This document shows, piece after piece, positions 1-7,416 of a DNA stretch of 64,000 nucleotides. A program made the position numbers and the translations under genes. Within the stretch, counting starts at the first letter, position 1; every line of letters starts with the position of its first letter. This stretch comes from Pseudomonadota bacterium (GTDB taxonomy: Bacteria > Pseudomonadota > Gammaproteobacteria > Pseudomonadales > Moraxellaceae). Under the pieces are notes generated by a model. The model was not told the origin of the DNA, ran no database searches, and saw only the letters and a list, made by a program, of their open reading frames with translations. The stretch lies in the NCBI GenBank assembly GCA_021851865.1, contig JAJZBU010000004.1:1-64000 (forward strand), written 5' to 3'.

Positions 1-380
1 TCGCCGGTCGTGTGCCTTTGCTCGGCGTCTGTCTCGGACATCAGGCCATAGGCCAGGTCTTCGGCGGTAAAGTGGTGCGTGCGCGCCAGGTCATGCACGG
101 CAAGACCTCGCCCATTCAGCATCGTGGTCAGGGTGTGTTTCATGGCCTGCCGGTGCCGTTCACCGCTACCCGCTACCACTCCCTCGTCGTTGAACGCAGT
201 ACGCTGCCGGAAGCGCTCGAGATCACCGCCTGGACCGCCGATGCGCAGGGCGAGATCGACGAGATCATGGGGGTGCGGCACAAGACCCTGCCGGTACAGG
301 GGGTGCAATTCCACCCCGAGTCCATCCTCACGCAACATGGCCACGCGCTCTTGCGTAACTTTCTGGAGCTGCGCTCGTGA
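1..380 (+). CDS. trpG: Anthranilate synthase glutamine amidotransferase component, 5' truncated by window edge
   Basis: TrpG hydrolyses glutamine and passes ammonia to TrpE, which makes anthranilate from chorismate in the first step of tryptophan synthesis. The reading frame enters from outside the window, and the first complete codon is at base 3. The class I amidotransferase nucleophile motif [10 protein letters not shown] is visible near the start. The His-Glu pair of the triad lies in the QFHPESI motif near the C-terminus. About 125 residues are present and the N-terminal third is missing. The TGA stop overlaps the GTG start of trpD, the arrangement of a translationally coupled trpGDC operon. 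The closely related folate enzyme PabA is possible from the fragment alone, but trpD and trpC next door favour TrpG. Confidence 0.93.
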   Translation, partial: AGRVPLLGVCLGHQAIGQVFGGKVVRARQVMHGKTSPIQHRGQGVFHGLPVPFTATRYHSLVVERSTLPEALEITAWTADAQGEIDEIMGVRHKTLPVQGVQFHPESILTQHGHALLRNFLELRS

Positions 381-1405
381 TCATCAAAAACGCCCTCAAG
401 AAGCTGGTTCTGCGTGAAAGCCTCAGCGCCGCCGAGATGGCTGCGGTGATGCGGGTGGTCATGTCGGGCGAGGCCAGCGCCGCCCAGATCGGCGGACTGC
501 TCATGGGCTTGGCGGTCAAAGGCGAGAGCATCGACGAGATCCAAGGAGCGGTGACCGTCATGCGTGAGCTGGTGACGCCGGTCATTGTTGATACCACCGG
601 TCTCGTCGACACCTGCGGCACCGGGGGTGATGGCGCCAAGACTTTCAATATCTCGACGGCGGCGGCCCTCGTTGTCGCCGCTGCCGGCGGCCGTGTCGCC
701 AAGCACGGCAATCGCGCTGTTTCCAGTCGTTCCGGCAGTGCCGACGTGCTCGAAGCGGCCGGCGTCCATCTCGAGCTCACGCCACCGCAGCTGGCGCAGT
801 GCCTGCAGAGCCTCGGTGTCGTCTTCCTCTTTGCGCCGCGCCATCATGGCGCCTTGCGCCACGCCGTACAGGCGCGCGCCGATCTCGGCGTACGCACCCT
901 GTTCAACCTGCTCGGCCCGCTCACCAACCCGGCGCGAGCCCCCAACCAGGTCATGGGCGTCTATGAGCGGCGCTGGCTACGTCCCCTCGCCGAAGTGCTG
1001 GGGCGCCTCGGCTCGCGCCACGTTCTCATGGTGCAGGCCGAAGACGGCATGGACGAGATCAGCATCAGCGCCGCGACCCACGTCGTCGAGTGGCGCGATG
1101 GCCATATCGCTGAGTTCGTCTTCGATCCGCGCAGCGTCGGCATGACGCTGGCCGATCGGCGTGTGCTCGAGGTGCTCAGCGTCGAGGACAGCCTGCGCCT
1201 GCTCAAGCAGGGTCTCGTCGCCGGCCACGGCGCCGTCAGCGACATCGTCGCGCTCAACGCTGGTGCCGCCTTGTACGCCAGTGGGCGCAGTACGTCCCTG
1301 GTCGAGGGCATCGCCCTGGCGCAAGCCACCCAGGCGCAGGGCCTGGCGCTCGGCAAACTGCATGCCCTGGTCGAACTGACGCAAGCTTTGGGCGGGAGAG
1401 GATGA
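377..1405 (+). CDS. trpD: Anthranilate phosphoribosyltransferase
   Basis: The enzyme transfers phosphoribosyl from PRPP to anthranilate, the second step of tryptophan synthesis. The 342-residue product is the usual length. It shows the PRPP-binding GTGGDG motif at about 81-86, the NIST motif at 91-94 and the [18 protein letters not shown] segment from about 109. The start is a GTG that shares bases with the trpG stop. The stop shares bases with the trpC ATG (ATGA). The overlaps indicate one coupled transcript with trpG and trpC. The promoter must lie upstream of the window. Confidence 0.97.
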   Translation: MIIKNALKKLVLRESLSAAEMAAVMRVVMSGEASAAQIGGLLMGLAVKGESIDEIQGAVTVMRELVTPVIVDTTGLVDTCGTGGDGAKTFNISTAAALVVAAAGGRVAKHGNRAVSSRSGSADVLEAAGVHLELTPPQLAQCLQSLGVVFLFAPRHHGALRHAVQARADLGVRTLFNLLGPLTNPARAPNQVMGVYERRWLRPLAEVLGRLGSRHVLMVQAEDGMDEISISAATHVVEWRDGHIAEFVFDPRSVGMTLADRRVLEVLSVEDSLRLLKQGLVAGHGAVSDIVALNAGAALYASGRSTSLVEGIALAQATQAQGLALGKLHALVELTQALGGRG

Positions 1406-2199
1406 TGGCGGTAGCGACGGTGCTCGAACGGATACTCAGCGACAAGCGCACCGAGTTGCGGCAACGGCAGGCGTCCTTGCCAGCGGCGCAGCTGCAGGCG
1501 CAGCTGGCGACGGCGACGCCGGTGCGGCCTTTTCTGTCGGCCTTGCGCCGCAGCGTGCAGGCGGGGCGGGCGGCGGTGATCGCCGAGGTCAAGAAGGCGT
1601 CGCCCTCGAAGGGCGTGCTGCGCGCCGATTTCGATCCTGCCGCCATCGCGCGCTCTTATGAGCGCGGCGGCGCTGCCTGTCTGTCGGTGCTCACCGATCA
1701 ACCCTATTTCCAGGGCCATGACCTCTATTTGCAACAGGCGCGTGCCGCCTGCTCCCTGCCGGTCCTGCGCAAGGACTTCATCGTCGACATCTATCAGGTC
1801 GATGAGGCGCGTCTGCTCGGCGCCGATTGTGTTCTGCTCATCGTCGCCGCCCTCGATATGGCCACCCTGCATACCTGTTATGGGCGCGCCCTGGAGCTCG
1901 GCATGGACGTCCTCATCGAGGTGCACGATGGCGACGAGTTGCAGCGCGCCTTGGCCCTGCAACCGGCGATGATCGGCATCAACAACCGTAATCTGCACGA
2001 TTTCTCGGTGACGCTGGACACCACGTATGAGCTGCTCGCCGCCATCCCCGCGACCACGCTGGTGGTCAGTGAGAGCGGCATTCTGACGCGCGCGCATGTG
2101 GCCGAGATGCGCGCGCATGGCGTGCACAGCTTCCTCATCGGCGAGGCCTTCATGCGCGCAGCGGAGCCGGGCGAGGCGCTGGCGGCGCTCATCGCCTGA
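1402..2199 (+). CDS. trpC: Indole-3-glycerol phosphate synthase
   Basis: TrpC closes the indole ring, turning CdRP into indole-3-glycerol phosphate. The 265-residue protein has the family pattern of a beta/alpha barrel: the [10 protein letters not shown] motif with the catalytic lysine near residue 55-65, the LRKDFIVD motif in the middle, GINNRNL towards the end, and the phosphate-binding SESGI and FLIGEAFMR motifs. It is a stand-alone enzyme, not fused to TrpF. Two ATG codons in a row begin the frame, and the first overlaps the trpD stop. Only 12 bases separate its stop from the end of the convergent DUF4334-type gene. Confidence 0.97.
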   Translation: MMAVATVLERILSDKRTELRQRQASLPAAQLQAQLATATPVRPFLSALRRSVQAGRAAVIAEVKKASPSKGVLRADFDPAAIARSYERGGAACLSVLTDQPYFQGHDLYLQQARAACSLPVLRKDFIVDIYQVDEARLLGADCVLLIVAALDMATLHTCYGRALELGMDVLIEVHDGDELQRALALQPAMIGINNRNLHDFSVTLDTTYELLAAIPATTLVVSESGILTRAHVAEMRAHGVHSFLIGEAFMRAAEPGEALAALIA

Positions 2200-2211
2200 A
2201 GAACGCTGTTC

Positions 2212-2910
2212 TCACCGGGCGATCGGCGAGAGCTCATCATCGAGTGTCAGGGTGAACCAGCCACCGGCGATGTGCTTGTGCGTCCAGACGCCGAGCAGGA
2301 CGGTCGGTTCGCCATCCAGCGACAGGCGCTTGAAATAGTCCTTCCATGGCTGATGGTCGTAGTTCATGGTGGCGGTGACCTGACCGCGCCAGCGCATGTC
2401 GGTGACGCCGACATTGCCCCACAGCGGCAGCGGGAAAAAGATTTTTTCACGCCAGTGGCCGAGCAGGGGATCGCCCTGCTCGGCGCTGCGATAGCGTTTC
2501 CCCCAACCGAAACCAAGCTTGCCGAGAGGGCGGACGATGGCCCATTCGGCGAGATCGAGCACTGAGCCGCGGGTGCGCAGGATACGCCCGCGCCAGACGC
2601 GCCCGACCAGTTCATCGTTGGCGGTGAGCGACGGCAGGGTATCGTAGAGACGTACCAGATCAGCTTCGAGCTGCGCCTGATCGGCCTGGCTGAGGATCTC
2701 CTGCTGCAAGGTCGCCAGTGATTTGCCGCTGCCGGCGGGCGCCGTCTTGCGCGCATCGTTCCAGATCGAGGTCTGTGGCTGCAGATGACAGAGACCGGCG
2801 ATGGCGTAGTTGAGCGGAAAGCACAGCCATGACACAAGGTCATAAGTGGCGGCAGGTAAGGTGACGAGGCATGGCGCGCGGCGTTGCGTGGTGCGTGGTG
2901 TGGCGGTCAT
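2212..2910 (-). CDS. GXWXG / DUF4334-like protein of unknown function
   Basis: I recognise the general pattern of the GXWXG-DUF4334 family: a LVGRVWRGR motif in the middle, followed later by ATMNYDHQPWKDYF and a closing hydrophobic strand. No enzymatic role is established that I can state. The product is 232 residues. It is translated from an ATG that overlaps the stop of the upstream tetR gene (ATGA), so the pair should be co-transcribed and translationally coupled. A longer in-frame start would run into the tetR coding sequence and is less likely. The N-terminus has a hydrophobic stretch (about residues 24-40) that could be membrane-associated. The link to a repressor with an obvious operator suggests an inducible detoxification or lipid-related job, which is inference. 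Confidence 0.72.
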   Translation of the reverse strand: MTATPRTTQRRAPCLVTLPAATYDLVSWLCFPLNYAIAGLCHLQPQTSIWNDARKTAPAGSGKSLATLQQEILSQADQAQLEADLVRLYDTLPSLTANDELVGRVWRGRILRTRGSVLDLAEWAIVRPLGKLGFGWGKRYRSAEQGDPLLGHWREKIFFPLPLWGNVGVTDMRWRGQVTATMNYDHQPWKDYFKRLSLDGEPTVLLGVWTHKHIAGGWFTLTLDDELSPIAR

Positions 2911-3545
2911 GACGTGACTCCTGGGCGGGAAAAAGTCGCCCAGCAAGCCTCTTCGGCCTGGGCGATGCGGGCCTCATCGAGGCGAAGGTAGCCAGAGTAC
3001 TCGGCTTTGAACAGGCCGACGAAGGCGCCCCAGATCAGCGCCATTAGCACCTCAGCAGGCAGGTCACGGGCGATACCGGCCTGGCGTAGTTGCTCGCAGG
3101 CCAGCCAGATCGGCGCCAGCACCTGGCTTTCCAGGGCGAGACTGTCGGCATCGAGATAGCTCTGGTGGTGATGCAGTTCGAGGAAACGGAATTCGACCGG
3201 GTGACGGCGCGCGAACAGCGCTAGGCGCTGCCAGAGGTGCGAGAAGAGCTGACGCGGCGGCGCCTGCAGATCGAGGTGCTCGTGCAGAAGGGCGCGGAGT
3301 TGGCCCTTGGCCTGTTGAAAGGCGGCATTGACGAGTGCCTGCTTGTCGGTGAAGTGGCGATAGATCGTGCCAGCACCGACCTCGGCCACCGCCGCGATCT
3401 CGGGTACAGCGGTGCCGTGATAGCCACGCTCGGCAAACAGGGTCAAGGCAGCGGCGAGAATGCGCTGGCGCTTGTCGACGGCCGTGGTTGCTGCTGTGGC
3501 AGGGCGGCCGGAGGATATGGGCAAAGTATCGGAATGAATGTTCAT
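2907..3545 (-). CDS. TetR-family transcriptional repressor
   Basis: This 212-residue protein has a classic TetR N-terminal helix-turn-helix: an RQRILAAALTLFAERGYHGT helix pair from about residue 26, then VAEVGAGTIYRHFTDKQAL. The rest is a helical ligand-binding domain typical of the family, whose ligand cannot be predicted. It leads a two-gene transcript with the DUF4334-like gene. The ATG start falls inside a 34-bp perfect inverted repeat at 3523-3556, almost certainly its own operator. Occupancy there would block its own expression and may also affect the divergent lipoprotein gene at 3653. No other ATG lies near the N-terminus, although a TTG at codon 8 exists. Confidence 0.9.
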   Translation of the reverse strand: MNIHSDTLPISSGRPATAATTAVDKRQRILAAALTLFAERGYHGTAVPEIAAVAEVGAGTIYRHFTDKQALVNAAFQQAKGQLRALLHEHLDLQAPPRQLFSHLWQRLALFARRHPVEFRFLELHHHQSYLDADSLALESQVLAPIWLACEQLRQAGIARDLPAEVLMALIWGAFVGLFKAEYSGYLRLDEARIAQAEEACWATFSRPGVTS

Positions 3546-3556
3546 TCCGATACTTT
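3523..3556. promoter_or_regulatory. 34-bp palindrome, probable TetR operator
   Basis: Two perfect 16-base arms (AAAGTATCGGAATGAA and its reverse complement) are separated by only TG. Each half contains CGGAATGAA, so the site looks like back-to-back dimer sites. It lies in the divergent gap between the tetR-like gene and the lipoprotein gene and covers the tetR start codon and first few codons. Autorepression by the adjacent TetR protein is the straightforward reading, but it is inferred from position and symmetry. Confidence 0.75.
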
Positions 3557-3652
3557 AGGCGTCAAGAGAACAGTTGTCAACGGAACGTCATGGCACAGTC
3601 ATCAATGCTGCGCACAATGCCTCCGACTCAACGGATGGACAAGGAGCCCATC

Positions 3653-4789
3653 ATGAAGTATGCGCTACGGTTAGGAGTTCTGAGTGGTCTGAGTGTGCTG
3701 TTGGCGGCCTGCGGCAATTCGAGCTCATCCGCATCGGGCCCGGCTCTGCCGAGTGGCGTCGAGGTCTTGCAGGGTGCCTATCATCTCAGCATCTTCGCGC
3801 AGCCGACGGGGGTGCTCAGCAGCCTGCGTCCGGACGATCTCCTGCAGGTGGGTAGCACCGTCTACGTCAACTATCAGGATCACAACAACCTTCCCGATGG
3901 CAGCAATGCCCCCGGCACGACGCCGCAGAGCATGCTCGCCGCCTATAATCTGCAAGGCCAGCTGCTCGCCACCTACAAGGTGCCGGGCCATCCGGATGGC
4001 TTGGTGTCGCCCGATGGCAGCAAGGTCTGGGTCAGCAGCAACGAGGATGGCAATCCCCTGCTGACCATCCTCGATCCACAGCAGAACACCCTGACCACGC
4101 TGAGCAGCGACACCCTGCCCCTGGCGCATGGCGGTGGCCTCGACGACATGAAGGTGATCGCCGGTCAGGTCTACGTCAGCGCCTCAGCCCCGAGCACCAC
4201 GATGTCACCGACGCCCAATCTCGCGCCCTACTCGACCGATGCTGCCGGCGCCACCGCCCAGTTCGGCGTCAATACCGGACCGGTGGTCTATCAGATCAGT
4301 CTGAACAGCGACGGCAAGACCTATCATCTGACCTCGGCGCTGTCCTCGAGCACGCCGGCGACCCTGTTGCCGGGCAAGACGACGGTGACCTTGAATATGA
4401 CCGACGCTGACTCCTCAGCCATCGATCCGGCCGGCGATCTCGTCGTCGACAGCCAGCAGGACAGCGAGTTGGTCTTCATCAAGAATCCAGGGCAGAGTGG
4501 CATGGCGGTGTCGGTCCTGCCGATCACCCTCTATGGCAATCCCTGGCCGATCGATGACACGCGCTGGGCGCCGGCGGCGAGCGGTTCCGGCGTCGTTCCT
4601 TACATGCTCTTCTCCGACAACAAGGCGCAGATCATCTACCGTGTCGACGCCAATGGCGGCTTCACCGCTGGCACTGCCTATAGCTCGGCGCAGGGCATGA
4701 TCACGCAGACCGACACCGGCAGCGGCATGCTGACGCCCATCATCATGGGACTGAATGCGCCGCATGGTCTGATCTTCGTGCAGCCTTGA
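3653..4789 (+). CDS. Secreted lipoprotein, probable beta-propeller, unknown function
   Basis: The chosen ATG has an AAGGAG ribosome-binding site 7 bases upstream and gives a clean lipoprotein signal peptide: MKYALRL, a hydrophobic core, then the lipobox LLAAC with the lipidated cysteine at residue 20. A Ser-rich linker (SSSSAS) follows. The 378-residue mature part has repeated segments such as DGLVSPDGSKVWVSSN and DPAGDLVVDSQQDS, a pattern seen in NHL/YncE-type beta-propellers. I do not recognise a specific family or binding partner. It stands alone, divergent from the tetR pair and convergent with vfr. It could respond to the same palindromic operator, whose right edge is 97 bases from the start codon. 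Confidence 0.7.
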   Translation: MKYALRLGVLSGLSVLLAACGNSSSSASGPALPSGVEVLQGAYHLSIFAQPTGVLSSLRPDDLLQVGSTVYVNYQDHNNLPDGSNAPGTTPQSMLAAYNLQGQLLATYKVPGHPDGLVSPDGSKVWVSSNEDGNPLLTILDPQQNTLTTLSSDTLPLAHGGGLDDMKVIAGQVYVSASAPSTTMSPTPNLAPYSTDAAGATAQFGVNTGPVVYQISLNSDGKTYHLTSALSSSTPATLLPGKTTVTLNMTDADSSAIDPAGDLVVDSQQDSELVFIKNPGQSGMAVSVLPITLYGNPWPIDDTRWAPAASGSGVVPYMLFSDNKAQIIYRVDANGGFTAGTAYSSAQGMITQTDTGSGMLTPIIMGLNAPHGLIFVQP

Positions 4790-4797
4790 GGATGAGG

Positions 4798-4825
4798 CGC
4801 GGGCTCTTCGCTATGCGGGCCCGCG
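4798..4825. terminator. GC-rich hairpin between convergent genes
   Basis: CGCGGGC and GCCCGCG form a 7-bp stem around a 14-base loop in the short space between the lipoprotein stop and the vfr stop. No run of T follows on either strand, so it is a weak or bidirectional terminator candidate only. Confidence 0.35.
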
Positions 4826-5461
4826 TCAGCGTGTGCCGAAAACGACCATGGTCTTGCCCTTGACGTTGAGCAGACCCTGCTCTTCGAGAGACTTGAGGAC
4901 GCGTCCGACCATCTCGCGCGAGCAGCCGACGATGCGACCGATCTCCTGACGAGTGATGCGGATCTGCATGCCATCCGGATGGGTCATGGCGTCGGGCTGG
5001 CGACACAGATCGAGGAGGGTGCGGGCCACCCGGCCGGTGACATCGAGAAAGGCGAGGTCACCGACTTTACGCGTCGTGGCACGCAGACGACCGGCCATCT
5101 GCGCCGCGACGGCAAAGATCATGCCGGCATTCTGCCGCGCCAGCTCCTTGTAGCGAGCATAGCTGATCTCGGCGATTTCACAGACACTGCGCGCGCGTAT
5201 CCAGGCGGAGCGCACGGGGGCGTCTTCGAACAGACCCATCTCGCCGAAGAAGTCACCGGCGTTGAGATAGGCCACCACCATATCGCGCCCCTGGTCATCC
5301 TGGATGACGACCGACACCGAACCGCTGATGATGAAATAGAGACTCTGCGAGCTTTCACCGGCCTGGATGATGGCGCTGCGCGCCGGGTATTTGCGCAGCT
5401 GGCAGTGGCTGAGGAATTCTTCGATTTGTGGAATGTGGGCATTGCTCGGCAGACGAGCCAT
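4826..5461 (-). CDS. vfr: CRP/Vfr-family cAMP-responsive global regulator
   Basis: This 211-residue protein matches the Pseudomonas CRP homologue Vfr. The N-terminal cyclic-nucleotide-binding beta-roll holds GDFFGEMGLFE and RSAW, the phosphate cassette of cAMP binding. The central dimer helix contains TTRKVGDLAFLDV. The C-terminal winged helix carries TRQEIGRIVGCSREMVGRVL as recognition element and ends with GKTMVVFGTR. In Pseudomonas, Vfr controls virulence, twitching motility and quorum sensing. The ATG at 5461 is preferred because upstream in-frame codons do not resemble the family. It is divergent from osmC, the same arrangement as in Pseudomonas next to trpGDC. Confidence 0.95.
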   Translation of the reverse strand: MARLPSNAHIPQIEEFLSHCQLRKYPARSAIIQAGESSQSLYFIISGSVSVVIQDDQGRDMVVAYLNAGDFFGEMGLFEDAPVRSAWIRARSVCEIAEISYARYKELARQNAGMIFAVAAQMAGRLRATTRKVGDLAFLDVTGRVARTLLDLCRQPDAMTHPDGMQIRITRQEIGRIVGCSREMVGRVLKSLEEQGLLNVKGKTMVVFGTR

Positions 5462-5585
5462 GGCGTGCTCCGTGTCGGTGAAAGGGATCAACATACACGC
5501 CGGCATGGGAATTGCCAATCCTGGCGTCTTGCTGGCCCGGCGCCGAGCGGTCACAATGAGCTTTGTTCTCGGTGGGAGTGGTGCG

Positions 5586-6026
5586 ATGCAGGCAAGTATC
5601 AAGTGGATTGAGGATGTGACCTTTATGGCGACCTCGGGTAGTGGTCATGCCCTGATCATCGATGGCCCGCCGGACAAAGGTGGCCGCAATCTCGGTCCGC
5701 GGCCGATGGAGATGTTGCTAATGGGCCTCGGCGCCTGCAGCTCTTTCGATGTCGTCTCCATCCTGCGCAAGGCGCGTCAGGACGTGGTCAGCTGCGAGGC
5801 GCAGCTCGAAGCCGAACGCGCTGACGCCGTCCCGGCGGTGTTCACGCGTATCCACCTGCGTTTCATCGTCAAAGGCCGGGCTCTGAAAGCGGCCCAGGTC
5901 GAACGCGCCGTCGCCCTGTCGGCGGAGAAATACTGCTCGGCCTCGATCATGCTCGCCGCTGGCGGTGTCGCCATCAGCCATTCCGTCGAGATTCATGAAC
6001 TCGACGCTGGCAGCGCTGCAAATTAG
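5586..6026 (+). CDS. OsmC-family protein
   Basis: The 146-residue protein is an OsmC/Ohr-fold protein, a family that reduces organic peroxides or handles stress-derived thiol substrates. Two conserved cysteines are present, C51 in GACSSFD and C117 in EKYCSAS, consistent with the redox pair. It corresponds in position to the OsmC gene that follows vfr in Pseudomonas. The start at MQASIKW fits homologues better than upstream in-frame Met codons. Its last codons and TAG stop lie inside the 16-bp sequence that is repeated at the far end of the ggp islet. Confidence 0.9.
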   Translation: MQASIKWIEDVTFMATSGSGHALIIDGPPDKGGRNLGPRPMEMLLMGLGACSSFDVVSILRKARQDVVSCEAQLEAERADAVPAVFTRIHLRFIVKGRALKAAQVERAVALSAEKYCSASIMLAAGGVAISHSVEIHELDAGSAAN

Positions 6027-6030
6027 ATGC
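6015..6030. repeat. Left copy of 16-bp direct repeat bounding the ggp islet
   Basis: GCTGCAAATTAGATGC occurs here and again, identically and in the same orientation, at 8982-8997. This copy holds the end and stop codon of osmC. The bases outside differ on both sides, so the identity is exactly 16 bp. Confidence 0.9.
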
Positions 6031-6666
6031 TTCATGGCGGTAGCCGCCCCCCGGGCACGGACAAAACCACGGCCAATCTATGAAATATGGCCAGCGGCAA
6101 GTATTTCATGATCATGCCTAGTCCGGCCAAGGGGCCCGGGTTCCGCATCGCCGGCGAACAAAGTTGAAAGGTTGATCTGCTGAAAATCGACCAGCGATGG
6201 CTTGTGAAGAAGGTTTCATTGTATTGACCATCTAATGACTTTTCTCTGGGCTTACTGTAAAAACATAAGAACAAGTTTGGCGTGATTCGGCGCAAGAATG
6301 TAACTTGTTGAAATGTATTTTAAATGTATTTGTAGGTCGGCGCTCATCAAACACAGCGCGTCGCCAAGAAAGGCCATGAAACGGGTCCTTGAATGAGGTG
6401 CCTCTGGCCAGGACCGGCAGAAACGATATATCCTAATGTTGTAGAGTCTGGCAGAACATCTGATTCAGCATACAGATGATCAATATTCTGCTATCGCCCG
6501 GCGTTGATGCCGACCTTATGAAATACTCGTGCCTCAGGCACAAGACAAATCATTCGCTAAACTCAGTAACCGCCTATGACGGATGGACGGTTAATAAAAA
6601 ATATCAGCAATTTTAATCGGTGTTGTTTTATGTCTAAATTCGAAGAAGTATTGCAAGGTGTTTCTA
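6027..6666. other. 640-bp gene-poor, AT-rich left arm of the islet
   Basis: No convincing coding sequence is seen. An 87-codon open frame on the minus strand (6032-6295) has no recognisable family. Two small inverted repeats lie near the osmC end: GGCGG/CCGCC around TAG at 6036-6048, and ATGAAATA/TATTTCAT at 6080-6109. A GC-richer patch at about 6335-6430 stands out from the AT-rich surroundings and could be a relic of another element. The promoter for the ggp genes should lie in the last 200 bases, but no confident -35/-10 pair was picked. Confidence 0.55.
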
Positions 6667-7416
6667 GTGCATGAGTTTAAAGACAAAAACAGGTTTGTTC
6701 TAGCCACGGATCTTGATGGAACTTTTCTCGGTGGGAGTGCCGCCGAGCGTGATTCACTATACAAGTGGATCGAGCAACACCGCGATAAATTCGTCCTCAT
6801 ATTCGTCAGTGGTCGAGGTTAGGGCTTTATGCGCGAATTGGCGCATTCGTTACCGATTCGCCCTGATGTGTGCATCGGTGACGTGGGGACGAGTGTCCAT
6901 TTTGGTCCTGAACTGATGCCTCTGTCGGATATTGAAGACTGGATCGATTCAGCATGGCGGCCGGATGCTTCGGCTGCCATCGCTGCGGCATTACAAATGT
7001 GTGCGCAACTGTGTCCGCAGCAGCATTGCGGCGGTCGACGCTTGTCGTACACATTCAAAGATCTGAATAGCGCCTATCGTGCCGTCTTGATGATACGCGC
7101 GCATGGGTTTGATGCCTTGATTTCCTCAGCATTTTCTTGATGTGCTGCCACGCGGCGTACAAAAGGGATCTACTTTGCTTCGTACATTGAATCATCTTGA
7201 ATTGTCGTTGAATAAAACTTTCGTTGCCGGAGACACTCTCAATGATTTCTCAATGTTCGAATCCGGATTGACCGGCGTTGTTGTTCACAACAGTGAGTCG
7301 GCCCTGAAGCAGGCTTTGGTAGATCGTGAAAATGTTTATTTTTCAGCGCCAATGGCGCGGCGGGTGTGCTTGAAGGTCTTAAATGCTTCTACTACTCAAA
7401 AGGGGATGATAAATGA
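6667..7416 (+). pseudogene. Broken HAD-IIB phosphatase, likely glucosylglycerol-phosphate phosphatase
   Basis: Joining three frames gives a HAD-family phosphatase of about 250 codons. Motif I is ATDLDGTF near the start and motif II is FVSGRG. DVLPRGVQKGSTL and FVAGDTLNDFSMF are the conserved C-terminal motifs, and a GAAGVLEGLK tail ends the protein. Lesions: an in-frame TAG at 6820-6822 right after SGRG, a frame change near 7130-7140, and a second, compensating frame change in a T-rich run near 7340. The true stop TGA at 7414-7416 overlaps the ggpS ATG, so the ancestral pair was translationally coupled. In some Pseudomonas an equivalent phosphatase domain is fused to the synthase. The GTG at 6667 is a tentative start. 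Confidence 0.82.

Noticed and set aside
6032-6295. 87-codon open frame on the minus strand in the islet arm
   Set aside because: No family resemblance and no ribosome-binding site, and it spans the repeat/hairpin region next to osmC.
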